Positions 51,816 through 61,241 of a stretch of DNA of 64,000 nucleotides are shown here, one piece after another. This DNA comes from Pedobacter steynii. Its GTDB lineage: Bacteria > Bacteroidota > Bacteroidia > Sphingobacteriales > Sphingobacteriaceae. A program made the translations under genes and the position numbers. The notes beneath the pieces were generated by a model that was given only the letters and a program-made list of their open reading frames with translations, searched no databases and was not told the DNA's origin. The stretch's first letter is position 1, and each line of letters starts with the position of its first letter. The stretch covers positions 5,952,001-6,016,000 of the forward strand of contig NZ_CP017141.1 of assembly GCF_001721645.1 (NCBI RefSeq). Direction: 5' to 3'.

Positions 51816-52973
51816 ATGAATAACCATAATAGAAATCAGTTAAATTTGATAACTGTTAAGTTGCTGTTTTTTTTTAGCGTCTTTACCATACTGATTTATT
51901 CTTGTAAAAAAGATCCGGTCATCATAAAACCAGATCCGGTCATCACCCCCACTCCGGAACCGAAACCTGTTGCGAGCAATAAAGCCTTTAAGCTCGACTC
52001 TATCAGAAAGCAAATAAAACTTCGCACAGATATCCGGTTAGTTTCAGACAGCGTCTGGAAGGATAGCACCGGTGTTACCTTCAAAGTGCAGAACGTAGAT
52101 AAGGAATATAGCTTTGCATTCAGCCCTCTTTTTAAAGACAGCCTTTACGTTGGCGCCCTGGCATCTGAAGCCTCTCTTTTAAACGGCAGCGGACGGTCAA
52201 TGCCGGAATACCGTGCCGGCAAGCTATCTTATTATTTCAGTAACCCATGGAATCTTGAGGAGTTTCAGGATACATTTGAACCATCTCTATTGGCTACAAA
52301 GAAATTTATTTCCGATGTTTTCCGAAATGCCAGGCCAAGAAAGCAAGTGGAGTATTCGCAGGGGGCAAGAACCGGATTTAGTGATTACAACGTCGTAAAG
52401 CAACAATACCTTAAATTATCTGCAGGAGCAAACATCAATGATTATCTGGAATTTTCAAATCAATCAGCAGACCCCAGGGGCCGCCTGAAAAAAAAGAATG
52501 GCTTTCTCCTATATGCAGCAACCATAAACCACGAACTTGTGATCGAAAGGTCCTTCCCTTATAAAGAGATTTACCTGAACACCAATGGTACTTCCATTAC
52601 CTCAAAAGATGCTGCAGTAATCGAATCATTAAGTTATGGCTCCATTGCACTTTTAACCATAGAATCTAACCATACCTTTGGAGAGATTAATGCTGCCTTT
52701 ACAGCAATGACAGACGGCCAGGCTTCGGCAGAACAAAGGGCAATTCTGGAACAGGCAGTTTCCGGGGTATTCATAAAAGGCTTCTCACCTTCTTTAGAAC
52801 GGGCTATGAAAGCAGCTAAAGGATATGAAAAGATAAAAGCTTTTTATCATACCATAGATAAAGGATATATAGAAAAAGGATTAGGTGCTCCTCTTTTTTA
52901 TCAGGCCACAAATTTAACAACAGATGAGAGGATTGGCTACCACCTACAAACTGAAATCAATTTCACATTTTAA
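51816..52973 (+). CDS. Cholesterol-dependent-cytolysin-like protein lacking domain 4, lipoprotein-type signal
   Basis: The 385-aa protein has a lipobox-type signal (ILIYSC, Cys30) and a Pro-rich linker. The cytolysin domains follow: LYVGALASEASLLNG matches the VYPGALxxANxxLL region, VIESLSYGSIALLTIES matches VSSVAYGRxxxLKLET, and INAAFTAMTDG matches the AAFxAL region. The last 80 residues (SGVFIKGFSPS, then PLFYQATNLTTDERIGYHLQTE) correspond to the region just before domain 4 in perfringolysin-type toxins. The protein stops there, without the undecapeptide or cholesterol-binding loops. It resembles the CDC-like (CDCL) proteins reported in Bacteroidetes. Pore formation is not shown. Confidence 0.82.
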   Translation: MNNHNRNQLNLITVKLLFFFSVFTILIYSCKKDPVIIKPDPVITPTPEPKPVASNKAFKLDSIRKQIKLRTDIRLVSDSVWKDSTGVTFKVQNVDKEYSFAFSPLFKDSLYVGALASEASLLNGSGRSMPEYRAGKLSYYFSNPWNLEEFQDTFEPSLLATKKFISDVFRNARPRKQVEYSQGARTGFSDYNVVKQQYLKLSAGANINDYLEFSNQSADPRGRLKKKNGFLLYAATINHELVIERSFPYKEIYLNTNGTSITSKDAAVIESLSYGSIALLTIESNHTFGEINAAFTAMTDGQASAEQRAILEQAVSGVFIKGFSPSLERAMKAAKGYEKIKAFYHTIDKGYIEKGLGAPLFYQATNLTTDERIGYHLQTEINFTF

Positions 52974-53053
52974 ACAAATCATCGTCGATAAAGAGCATAT
53001 TTTGAACAAAATAGTTCGTTTCTTTGAATCATAAAAATGAAAAAGTATAGCTC

Positions 53054-53851
53054 ATGAATATTTTAAAAGTATCAAAATTGAAACCAATCCTTGTAATAAT
53101 AGCCATTGCAGCTCAGATTCTGGCTTCCTCTAAGGTTACAAAAGCAGCCGACCAGACCCTGCCTGCTGACTCGGCAATATATAAAACGACTACCCTGATC
53201 ATCAATAAACTTTCCAGTCATTGTTACCAGCACCTGTCCTATTTTAACACCGAGGATTATGGAAAGGTAGAATGCAACGGAATGATTGTAATCGATGGAA
53301 ATGAAGCCATTGTCTTCGATACCCCTGCGGATAACCAGAGTTCAGAAGAACTGATAAACTATGTCACCAAAAAAATGAATGTCAAAATAAAAGCCATCAT
53401 TCCTACTCATTTTCATGAGGACTGTGTAGGTGGGTTGAAAATGTTTGATCAGTTCAACATTCCTTCTTACGCATCCAACCAGACCATTGAACTGTTAAAA
53501 TCAAAAACCAAGACCAATACCAGCCGGATCAAAGGCTTCGACAAAAAACTTGATTTAAAGGTTGGAAATATTAAAGTTTATGCCAGCTACTTCGGAGAAG
53601 GTCATACCAAAGACAACATCATTGGATACGTTCCGGCAGATCAGGCTATGTTTGGAGGCTGCCTTATTAAAGAAGTAGATGCAAGCAAAGGCTATCTGGG
53701 TGATGCTAATGAGAAAGAATGGTCACAAACCGTAAAAAAAGTTAAACAAAAATTCCCTGATGCAAAAATCATTATTCCCGGCCATGGAAATTACGGAGGA
53801 ACAGAATTGCTGGATTATACGATCAAACTATTTAAAGACACCATAAAATAA
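53054..53851 (+). CDS. Subclass B1 metallo-beta-lactamase
   Basis: The 265-aa protein has a signal segment and all zinc ligands of the B1 enzymes: THFHED (His119, His121, Asp123), GHT (His184), FGGC (Cys203) and PGHG (His244). The Cys ligand and the G-G-x-L-I-K segment place it in B1, not in B2 or B3. These enzymes hydrolyse penicillins, cephalosporins and carbapenems in the periplasm; chromosomal B1 enzymes are known from Pedobacter and relatives. No mobile-element signature is next to it, so it is probably an intrinsic gene. Spectrum cannot be judged from sequence alone. Confidence 0.88.
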   Translation: MNILKVSKLKPILVIIAIAAQILASSKVTKAADQTLPADSAIYKTTTLIINKLSSHCYQHLSYFNTEDYGKVECNGMIVIDGNEAIVFDTPADNQSSEELINYVTKKMNVKIKAIIPTHFHEDCVGGLKMFDQFNIPSYASNQTIELLKSKTKTNTSRIKGFDKKLDLKVGNIKVYASYFGEGHTKDNIIGYVPADQAMFGGCLIKEVDASKGYLGDANEKEWSQTVKKVKQKFPDAKIIIPGHGNYGGTELLDYTIKLFKDTIK

Positions 53852-53962
53852 TTTCTGTGGTAAATAGATATCCCCCCTATTTAGATGGGATATTCACCCC
53901 AGGCTGAGCATCAATTTCCTGAAATTCAAGTTCATAAACCATTTAACCAAATGTAAACGATT

Positions 53963-55981
53963 ATGAAAAACTTGAATCTCCCTGCCATTCTCCTGGCCTT
54001 ATCGCTGATGCTCAGCTGTAAAAAATCAACAGTACAACAGGAGCTACAGCCAGACACAAAGAGAATGATGACCCTTGCCAGCACCACAGGCACGGTCTAT
54101 TATGTAGACCCCAATGGGGACGACAACAACGATGGAAAAAGCGACACGCAGGCCTGGAAAACAATTGACAAGGTCAATTCCATGGTTTTTAACCCGGGTG
54201 ATCAGATCCTGTTCAAATCCGGCGGCGTCTGGGCCGGCCATTTGGCACCAAAAGGCTCTGGCATTCCAAATTCCAACATCATTTTAAACCGGTATGGCAC
54301 AGGCAACAAGCCGCAGATTAACGGTCCGGGATCAAACGGCAGCTCCGCCATTTCTTTAAACAATCAATCCTACTGGGAAATACACAATTTCGACCTCACA
54401 AATACCGGAACAGCAACAAATACCAGCGTCAGGGGAATCTATGTGGGCCAGGCAGATTCTGTCAGGGGATCCGATATCAGGATCATGAACTGTGACATTC
54501 ATGATGTAAAAAGTGCCCCGGGAACCAGCACCGTGTCCAATAAATCCTCAGGTGGAATTATTTTCGGTGGCAATACCGACAATGTACTCGTACAGAGCAA
54601 TACCGTAAAAAACTCTACCCTGGAAGGAATCCGGACTTTAGGTGCGCCTGGAAAAAGTACTAATGTGGTGTTCGACCAGAATTACCTGGAAAATATTCTC
54701 GGCGATGGTATTGTCTTATCAAACGTGATCAACTCTGCCGCAACAAGAAACACTTTTAACAATTGCGCTTACTCCACAACTTCCTTAAACTATGCGGTTT
54801 GCTGGACCATTAACAGCATCGGCACGAGAGTAGCATTTAACGAGGTTTTCAATACCAAAGGCGGAGGGGTAAACGACGGACAATCATTTGATGCCGATCT
54901 GACCACCGATGGCGATATTTTTGAATACAACTATTCTCATGATAACAAAAGGGCATTCATGTTGTTCATGAACAGTTCAAAAAATATCATCGTCCGGTAT
55001 AACTTAAGTATTAATGATGCCCAGACCCCAAGTTATGGCTTGTTTCTTTACATCTCAACCAGTACCAGCAATAAAATTTATAACAACACTTTCTATATCA
55101 AGGGTAACCTGGACTATATCTTTAAAAGCGGCGCTTTCAACAGTGTATTCAATAACAACATTATATACGCTGAAGGGACGGTTAGTAAATTTGGCGATAA
55201 ACCGCTCAGCACTTCCAGTGTCATTCAAAACAATTGTTTCTATCCGGCATCGATCATCGCGGTTAATGGCCCGGCAGGCACTGTTTCAGGAAATATATAT
55301 GTTAATCCTAAATTCGTTAACGTTTCCGCACCAGCGCTGGTGGAGAATTTTAAACTGCAGAAATCTTCAGCCCTGATCTCCGCAGGCTTTAATATGGTCA
55401 GTAACGGCGGACTGGATTATTTCCAGGCTACCTTACCAGGCAGTAATCCTGATATTGGCGCAGCACAATCGGCCTATAGTTTCAGCGGTTTTGTAAGCAA
55501 TGCAGATAGCTATGTAAGAAACGGGACGTATGCAACCACTAATTACGGTACAGAAACAGGCATATATGTGAAATCAGATGTGAGCTCCTACGCCAGAAAA
55601 TCTTATGTGAAATTTGATTTCTCAGCGATAAGCAGCTCAGCAATCTCGAATGCCAGGTTAATCCTGAATGCCTCCGGAGTAAATACAGATCCATCCCGGG
55701 TTATTAAAGTCTATACCACCCTGTCCAATTCCTGGCTGGAAACCTCATTGAACTGGAACAATGCCCCAGCTAACGGAAGCCTTGTCAATAGCTTCACCGT
55801 TTACAAGGCAGAAAAATATGCAATAGATGTGACCGATATCATCAACCAGCAACTCGCTGCAGGCAATAAAATCATCACGTTTGCCCTCCTCAATGAAGCG
55901 GCAGCAAGTGCCAAAAATGATGTGCAGTTTACAAGTAAGGAAGCAACAGCAAATAAACCGCAATTGAATATTATACTATAA
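53963..55981 (+). CDS. Lipoprotein with parallel beta-helix and DNRLRE-type carbohydrate-binding domain
   Basis: The 672-aa lipoprotein (lipobox LMLSC, Cys19) begins with YYVDPNGDDNNDGKSDTQAW, the usual start of right-handed beta-helix proteins of the polysaccharide lyase/DUF1565 type. About 430 residues of Asn-rich coils follow (IRIMNCDIHDVK, VVFDQNYLENILGDGIV). The last 160 residues (ADSYVRNGTYATTNYGTETG, KFDFSAISSSAISNARLILN, WLETSLNWNNAP) match a DNRLRE/CBM96-like domain. Such proteins bind or cleave acidic polysaccharides at the cell surface. No catalytic residue can be assigned. Confidence 0.78.
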   Translation: MKNLNLPAILLALSLMLSCKKSTVQQELQPDTKRMMTLASTTGTVYYVDPNGDDNNDGKSDTQAWKTIDKVNSMVFNPGDQILFKSGGVWAGHLAPKGSGIPNSNIILNRYGTGNKPQINGPGSNGSSAISLNNQSYWEIHNFDLTNTGTATNTSVRGIYVGQADSVRGSDIRIMNCDIHDVKSAPGTSTVSNKSSGGIIFGGNTDNVLVQSNTVKNSTLEGIRTLGAPGKSTNVVFDQNYLENILGDGIVLSNVINSAATRNTFNNCAYSTTSLNYAVCWTINSIGTRVAFNEVFNTKGGGVNDGQSFDADLTTDGDIFEYNYSHDNKRAFMLFMNSSKNIIVRYNLSINDAQTPSYGLFLYISTSTSNKIYNNTFYIKGNLDYIFKSGAFNSVFNNNIIYAEGTVSKFGDKPLSTSSVIQNNCFYPASIIAVNGPAGTVSGNIYVNPKFVNVSAPALVENFKLQKSSALISAGFNMVSNGGLDYFQATLPGSNPDIGAAQSAYSFSGFVSNADSYVRNGTYATTNYGTETGIYVKSDVSSYARKSYVKFDFSAISSSAISNARLILNASGVNTDPSRVIKVYTTLSNSWLETSLNWNNAPANGSLVNSFTVYKAEKYAIDVTDIINQQLAAGNKIITFALLNEAAASAKNDVQFTSKEATANKPQLNIIL

Positions 55982-55987
55982 TATTGG

Positions 55988-56025
55988 CTAAAGAGTCATT
56001 TGATCATATTCAAATGACTCTTTAG
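55988..56025. terminator. Bidirectional terminator between convergent genes
   Basis: A perfect 16-bp stem (CTAAAGAGTCATTTGA at 55988-56003 with TCAAATGACTCTTTAG at 56010-56025) lies between the beta-helix gene and the convergent zinc peptidase gene, with T-rich sequence on both sides. It probably ends both transcripts. Confidence 0.85.
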
Positions 56026-56063
56026 TTCTTTAAGGTTATTTTTTTCTGATGAAAAACCCCGGC

Positions 56064-56762
56064 TCAGTTCCGGTCTCTGCTGTTCATAAAAAGCAGAATA
56101 TAATAAAGCAAAGTGGCAACTGAACTGATGGCTGCGACCACATAGGTACGTGCAGCCCATTTTAAGGCATCGGCAGCCATATCATGTTCAGCAGTCGTGG
56201 TCATATGGCTTTCTTCAAGCCATTTTAAGGCGCGGTTACTCGCGTCATATTCTACCGGGAGCGTAATGATGGTAAACAAAGTCGTCACCGCAAATAAGGC
56301 AATACCAACCAGTAGAATCGTAGGATTGGCCCGGCCGATTAAAAAGCCCAGCCCAGCCAGTATAATCCATTGCGAAAGCTGAGAACTGATGTTCACAAAA
56401 GGAACAATGGCACTGCGAAAAGTGAGCATGCTGTACGCCCTGGCATGTTGAACGGCATGACCACATTCATGCGCTGCAACCGCAGCAGCAGATACACTTC
56501 TTCCTTCATACACATCAGGACTCAGGTTAACCGTTCGGTCTGAGGGATTATAATGGTCGCTCAGCTGACCGGGTACGGAAAGCACCCGGACATTGTAAAT
56601 GCCGTTATCGGCGAGCATCTTTTCCGCAATCTCCCTACCACTCAGGCCATTTCGAAGCCCAATCTGACTGTATTCATTAAATTTACTTTTGAGCCTGCTG
56701 CTGACAATCCATCCAACAACAAACATAATACCTGCGATAAGGTAATATCCTGTGAGTCCCAT
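56064..56762 (-). CDS. Membrane zinc metallopeptidase, YugP family
   Basis: The 232-aa protein has membrane segments at about residues 5-20 (GYYLIAGIMFVVGWIV), 125-155 and near the C-terminus. The HEXXH-type active site is AAHECGHAVQH (His98, Glu99, His102). Length and pattern (NGLSGREIAEKMLADNGI, LSDHYNPSDRTVNLSPDVY) are typical for YugP/zinc peptidase 2 proteins. The physiological substrate is unknown. Confidence 0.9.
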   Translation of the reverse strand: MGLTGYYLIAGIMFVVGWIVSSRLKSKFNEYSQIGLRNGLSGREIAEKMLADNGIYNVRVLSVPGQLSDHYNPSDRTVNLSPDVYEGRSVSAAAVAAHECGHAVQHARAYSMLTFRSAIVPFVNISSQLSQWIILAGLGFLIGRANPTILLVGIALFAVTTLFTIITLPVEYDASNRALKWLEESHMTTTAEHDMAADALKWAARTYVVAAISSVATLLYYILLFMNSRDRN

Positions 56763-56947
56763 GGTGTTAAAATAAATCCGGTAAATCTTTATAACAATGC
56801 TAACTTTAAATGGTTCGGTTTTCCATAATTTCTTTAACCATAGTCCGTTTCTTTTGAAAGCTTCATTACATTCGCTATGACAATACTCCTTAAAAACAAA
56901 GAGATGACCTACGATGAACGGTTAGCTTCAATTAATCCCTGTAAATC

Positions 56948-57439
56948 ATGAACCATTTATCTGACAAGGAAAACCGCGGTAGTTTAGTGGCTAAAGAAAG
57001 CCGGAATACCCTGCTGAAACTTTTTCTCTCATTAAACCCGGAAAATAAAGCCCTATGGGGAAAGATGAACCCACAACAAATGGTAGAACACCTCATAGAG
57101 CAGGTCCAGTACACCAATGGTACAAAAGAACCTTTTTGTGAGGTGTCTGAAGAGGAAGCCATGCGCGCAAAACTTGCCAATATCTATTCCGATCGGGAAA
57201 TTCCAAAGAACGTGATATTAGGGGAACTACCTGGTCAATTGAGATATCCCGATCTGCAGACTGCCATTGATCAGTTGATGACAGAGCTGGATACTTTTGA
57301 CCAGTATTTTAAAACCCCGGGAACAACTGCCATACACGGTGGCTTCGGAGCAATGAACGAAGCAGAATGGCTGATCTGGCATAGCAAACATTTCAGGCAT
57401 CACTTAAAACAGTTCGGCCTAATGCCATTTACCTCATGA
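56948..57439 (+). CDS. DUF1569 protein
   Basis: The 163-aa soluble protein has the DUF1569 pattern: LFLSLNPENKALWGKMNPQQ, MVEHLIEQVQYTNGTKEP and the final GAMNEAEWLIWHSKHFRHHL with KQFGLMPF. The conserved histidines resemble the metal site of DinB-like four-helix proteins. It is convergent with the AraC regulator 34 bases downstream. Function unknown. Confidence 0.8.
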   Translation: MNHLSDKENRGSLVAKESRNTLLKLFLSLNPENKALWGKMNPQQMVEHLIEQVQYTNGTKEPFCEVSEEEAMRAKLANIYSDREIPKNVILGELPGQLRYPDLQTAIDQLMTELDTFDQYFKTPGTTAIHGGFGAMNEAEWLIWHSKHFRHHLKQFGLMPFTS

Positions 57440-57473
57440 TCAACACCTTCATAAATAACCGGCAATTCATACG

Positions 57474-58469
57474 TTAACCCCTCATTTTTTTCGGACTAAA
57501 GCCATAAAATGCTTTAAAAGCCGTAGAGAAATTGGAGACATCCTTATAACCCGACAAATAGGCAATCTCCCCTATAGACTGTGTTTTCTGATGCAAAAGA
57601 TAGCGTGCATTTTCCATTTTTAGCCGGATGATGTACTGATAAATCGTCGTATTAAATTTTTCTTTAAACCCGTTCTTTAGCTTAAACTCATTCAGGGAAA
57701 CCATTTTGGACAACTCAGATAACAATGGAGGATTGGCATAATTGCTTTCCAGAATTTCTTTTGCGGCCATCAGCTTATGCAGCTCTCCCTCTTTCAGAAA
57801 ACCCTTTCCTGATATCAGCTTTGGCTCTTGTTTCAACTGATCCAGCTGGAGGACCAAAAGCTCACGGATCTTCGCTTCCACAAACATCCGTTTAAGAATA
57901 CCCTTCCGCTTGCACCTTAAAATATCAGAGATCGCGTTTTTTATCGATGCGGTAATCGGCGAACCTACAGGGGCAAAATAACTGTGTTTCCTGCCTGCCA
58001 CCTGACTGGCAAATTCCCGCTGCAGCTCAGATTGCTGGCCGATGAGGTTAAAATAAAAATCCTCGGAAAGGATGACACAGAAATAATTGATCGGCTGGAA
58101 TGGGCTCATTTCAAATGTTCCCTTAAATGAAGGAGTATAGCGGATCGTATGGTATTCCTGAGGGGCATCTTCCAGCGCGGCCAGCTTTTCTACGCGTTCA
58201 ATCGGACTACCCTCTAACATGAAATCAAGGGTAATACTGCTGCCTTCAATCTCAAACAGATCGACCACAGTCTGATTAAAATTCATAGTTGTATCAATGA
58301 TAAAAGCACCACTGGTGCTGAGTTGTATGCTCCTCAGCTGTTTAATCGTCTCGTCCTCCATCTCCACAATTTCTTCCAGCATTAAACTGTTGGGATCATA
58401 GGCCTCGGGAATCTCTTTATTGGAGATCCATTGGTCCATATGCAACAGTTTTGATTTAATTCTTATCAT
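57474..58469 (-). CDS. AraC-family regulator, probable activator of the siderophore receptor
   Basis: The 331-aa protein has a long N-terminal sensor domain and a C-terminal AraC domain (LSELSKMVSLNEFKLKNGFK, IGEIAYLSGYKDVSNFSTAF, GFSPKKMRG). Its layout is that of PchR-type regulators that control siderophore receptors. The gene is divergent from the TonB receptor at 58772, and a 23-bp palindrome lies 30 bases upstream of its start. The ligand is likely a siderophore, by context. Confidence 0.85.
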   Translation of the reverse strand: MIRIKSKLLHMDQWISNKEIPEAYDPNSLMLEEIVEMEDETIKQLRSIQLSTSGAFIIDTTMNFNQTVVDLFEIEGSSITLDFMLEGSPIERVEKLAALEDAPQEYHTIRYTPSFKGTFEMSPFQPINYFCVILSEDFYFNLIGQQSELQREFASQVAGRKHSYFAPVGSPITASIKNAISDILRCKRKGILKRMFVEAKIRELLVLQLDQLKQEPKLISGKGFLKEGELHKLMAAKEILESNYANPPLLSELSKMVSLNEFKLKNGFKEKFNTTIYQYIIRLKMENARYLLHQKTQSIGEIAYLSGYKDVSNFSTAFKAFYGFSPKKMRG

Positions 58470-58498
58470 TTAATTAAAAGCAGATTTGAATTGCAAAG

Positions 58499-58521
58499 TT
58501 ATTTTTATTCGGTCTAAATAA
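58499..58521. promoter_or_regulatory. Palindromic operator candidate near the AraC gene
   Basis: TTATTTTTA (58499-58507) and TCTAAATAA (58513-58521) form an imperfect inverted repeat with a 5-base spacer. It lies 30-52 bases upstream of the AraC start. The second palindrome at 58733-58755 has the same half-site and spacing. Such a TCTAAATAA half-site could be a Fur-type iron operator. Confidence 0.6.
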
Positions 58522-58719
58522 TAACATTTACCACCCTCCTTTTGCAATTAATTTTAATCAACGCCTGCACTTTTCAAGCAAATCATCCCATTAACCTCCT
58601 TTAAATTAACATAATAAGCAATTAATTACACCATAATAACGATAAAAAAGCACATTAAATTAATCCTTTTTTAATAATTAATAATCCTTTTATCACAAAA
58701 CTAAAAGCACAGCTGACTG

Positions 58720-58727
58720 TATATTTG
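58720..58727 (+). promoter_or_regulatory. Bacteroidetes -7 promoter element TATATTTG
   Basis: TATATTTG matches the TAnnTTTG element of the Bacteroidetes primary sigma factor. Transcription would begin about six to eight bases downstream, at the edge of the operator candidate 58733-58755 and about 37 bases before the receptor start. Confidence 0.55.
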
Positions 58728-58732
58728 CCGCA

Positions 58733-58755
58733 TTATTTATATCGAGTCTAAATAA
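58733..58755. promoter_or_regulatory. Palindromic operator candidate near the TonB receptor gene
   Basis: TTATTTATA (58733-58741) and TCTAAATAA (58747-58755) form an imperfect inverted repeat with a 5-base spacer, matching 8 of 9 positions. It overlaps or directly follows the expected transcription start and ends 16 bases before the receptor ATG, a placement suited to repression. Confidence 0.65.
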
Positions 58756-58771
58756 AACTCCAAATCAACGC

Positions 58772-61216
58772 ATGTCGCAATTAAAATTTAATTCAATTCA
58801 AGGCCATTATCTGGTAAAATTCTTTCTGCTGATCTCTTTCCTGTTGATCTCTGCCCGCTCCTTCGGTCAGTCGCCGGGAAATGTTTCAGGAACCATACTG
58901 GATCAAAGCGGATCTCCCATTCCGGGCGTATCAGTGTCCTTTAAATCCATAAAAAAAGGAACTTCAACCAACGAAAAAGGCAGTTACGAACTGCAACAGT
59001 TGCCCGAAGGCAAATACCAGGTAATCTTCAGTATGATTGGTTACCAATCCGTAGCGCTGGAGGTTCAGGTAAAAAATGGCGCAAACATCGTCAGAAACCT
59101 GGTCATGAAAAGCAGTACACAACAGATGAAAGAAGTCAATGTTGCCGGAAGATCAAAAACCCAGCAGGCAAACAGACAAGCTTATCAGGTTACCGCCATT
59201 GATGCCAAACAACTGCACAATACTACACTTAACCTGGCAAAAGCATTGGACCGCGTTGCTGGAGTACGAATCAGAGAAAGTGGCGGTGTAGGCTCAAGAA
59301 CGGAATTTTCGTTAAATGGCTTCTCCGGAAATCAGGTAAAATTCTTCATCGATGGCATTCCTATGGATAACTTCGGCAGCTCTTTCGACATCAATAACAT
59401 TCCGGTAAACCTGGCCGAACGCCTGGAAGTATATAAAGGTGTAGTACCGGTTTCATTGGGTTCAGATGCCCTGGGTGGAGCAGTAAACATCATTACCAAC
59501 TCCGGAAGATCAAATTACCTGGATGCCTCCTATTCTTACGGCTCTTTCAATACCCACCGAAGTTCGGTCAATGCAGGCTATACCACTGCAAAGGGAATCG
59601 TTTTAAACCTCAATGCTTATCAGAATTACTCCGACAACGATTATTGGGTAAATACAGAAACCCAGGTAGATCAGTATGGAACCATTGAGCGGGTAAAAGC
59701 ACGACGTTTCCACGATGGATACCGCAATGAGATGATCCGGTTCAGTGCCGGCGTAAAAGGAAAGTCCTGGGCGGATATGCTGACCCTTGGTTTAGACCTA
59801 GGCCAGAATAAAGCAGATATTCAGAATGGAGTGGTTATGGGTGATGTCTATGGTGCGCGCAGAACAAGCGGAACCCTGGTCATGCCTTCCCTAAAATACC
59901 TGAAAAAGAATCTCGGACTAAAAGGTCTGGACCTGAATATCTCCGGAAACTTCAACCTGGGACACGAAAAAACCATTGACACGGTCAACAAACAGTACAA
60001 CTGGCTGGGACAGGTGGTAAAAGATTTCAGCTATGGCAACTCGGACATTAAAGGTGGTGAAAGAGAACGCATGCTTTACCGCTATAAAAACAACAACGGA
60101 ATCGGGACCATCAACCTGAGCTACAAACTGAACGATCAGCATTCCTTCGTGATCAACAATACCTTTAACACCTTCCGCAGAATAGGAAAAGACCTGCTGG
60201 AAGAGAAAGACCTTTATTTCGAAAGACCACAGACGACCTCAAAAAATGTACTTGGTGCAGCCTATCGTTTTGATGCAAATGAACGCTGGAACACCACGGT
60301 ATTTTTCAAACATTACTACCAGCGCTCTAAGGCCTTTATCAATATAACCGGTGTCGACAGACCTTCCAACAGTGATTATGGCTGGTCAGAGAACAATTTC
60401 AGCACTACAGGTTATGGCCTGGCCAGCACCTATTTTCTGGGCAAAGACCTCCAGTTACGTGCTTCTTACGAACATGGGGTAAGGGTGCCTGAGAGTTCAG
60501 AGTTATTTGGAAACGTAAATACACTTACCGGAAACTTCTCCCTTAAACCGGAAAGCAGTGAAAATGTAAACATCGGCGCCATCTATACCCCGGCCATCAA
60601 TAATACACATTTCTTCACCATTGATGCCGCATTGCTCTACCGCTATTCCAAAGACTTTATCCGCCCGAGTTTGAATGCAGGTAACAAATATACCCTTCAG
60701 CGTATGGTCAACCTGCGCGATGTGGACAATACCGGAATAGAAGCCAATATCAGGTACCGCTATAAAACGGCATTCAATATCGGCGCAAATGTGACCTATC
60801 AGAACCTCAGAAACCAGACTAAGTTCGAAGGTGGCGAAGGCGATAAACAAAGTATCATTTATGGCGACAGGCTGCCGAATATGCCTTACATGTATGGAAA
60901 TCTGGATGCATCCTATACCTTCCGGAACCTGATGTCTAAGGGAGATAACCTGACTGTAGGTTATAACCTGCTCTATGTACATGCCTATTTTGAAGGCTGG
61001 CCTTCCTTGGGCAACAAAAATGAAAAATACACCATTCCTGAGCAATACGCGCATAACGCCAATTTGCTGTACAGCTTCGCCGGAGGTAAATATAACCTGG
61101 CCATGGAATGCCTGAACTTAACGGATGCCCTGCTGTATGACCATTACAAACTGCAAAAGCCAAGCCGCTCGTTCAACCTTAAGCTCCGCTATTTCCTCTT
61201 TAACAAATTCAAATAA
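58772..61216 (+). CDS. TonB-dependent siderophore-type receptor
   Basis: The 814-aa outer-membrane receptor has a signal peptide (ISARSFGQ), a carboxypeptidase-regulatory-like domain (GNVSGTILDQSGSPIPGVSV, QVIFSMIGYQSVALEVQV), a plug (AKALDRVAGVRIRESGGVGS, KFFIDGIPMDNFGSSF, GSDALGGAVNIIT) and a long beta-barrel ending in LKLRYFLFNKFK. Context (AraC regulator, DUF4374 lipoprotein, Fur-like palindromes) suggests an iron-siderophore substrate. No STN signalling domain is present, consistent with control by the AraC protein in place of a FecR system. Confidence 0.88.
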   Translation: MSQLKFNSIQGHYLVKFFLLISFLLISARSFGQSPGNVSGTILDQSGSPIPGVSVSFKSIKKGTSTNEKGSYELQQLPEGKYQVIFSMIGYQSVALEVQVKNGANIVRNLVMKSSTQQMKEVNVAGRSKTQQANRQAYQVTAIDAKQLHNTTLNLAKALDRVAGVRIRESGGVGSRTEFSLNGFSGNQVKFFIDGIPMDNFGSSFDINNIPVNLAERLEVYKGVVPVSLGSDALGGAVNIITNSGRSNYLDASYSYGSFNTHRSSVNAGYTTAKGIVLNLNAYQNYSDNDYWVNTETQVDQYGTIERVKARRFHDGYRNEMIRFSAGVKGKSWADMLTLGLDLGQNKADIQNGVVMGDVYGARRTSGTLVMPSLKYLKKNLGLKGLDLNISGNFNLGHEKTIDTVNKQYNWLGQVVKDFSYGNSDIKGGERERMLYRYKNNNGIGTINLSYKLNDQHSFVINNTFNTFRRIGKDLLEEKDLYFERPQTTSKNVLGAAYRFDANERWNTTVFFKHYYQRSKAFINITGVDRPSNSDYGWSENNFSTTGYGLASTYFLGKDLQLRASYEHGVRVPESSELFGNVNTLTGNFSLKPESSENVNIGAIYTPAINNTHFFTIDAALLYRYSKDFIRPSLNAGNKYTLQRMVNLRDVDNTGIEANIRYRYKTAFNIGANVTYQNLRNQTKFEGGEGDKQSIIYGDRLPNMPYMYGNLDASYTFRNLMSKGDNLTVGYNLLYVHAYFEGWPSLGNKNEKYTIPEQYAHNANLLYSFAGGKYNLAMECLNLTDALLYDHYKLQKPSRSFNLKLRYFLFNKFK

Positions 61217-61241
61217 ATCACTATACACAAATCCATACAAA

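Larger units (their letters stand above)
58470..58771. promoter_or_regulatory. Divergent regulatory region of the iron-uptake locus
   Basis: The 302-base region separates the AraC regulator from the TonB receptor. It holds two similar palindromes, each close to one of the two starts, and a Bacteroidetes-type promoter element on the receptor side (separate entries). The middle part is A+T-rich without other clear features. Confidence 0.7.

Noticed and set aside
53054..53851. Recently acquired mobile resistance gene
   Set aside because: The B1 metallo-beta-lactamase lies outside the ICE boundary with no insertion sequence, integron or repeat next to it; an intrinsic gene is more likely.
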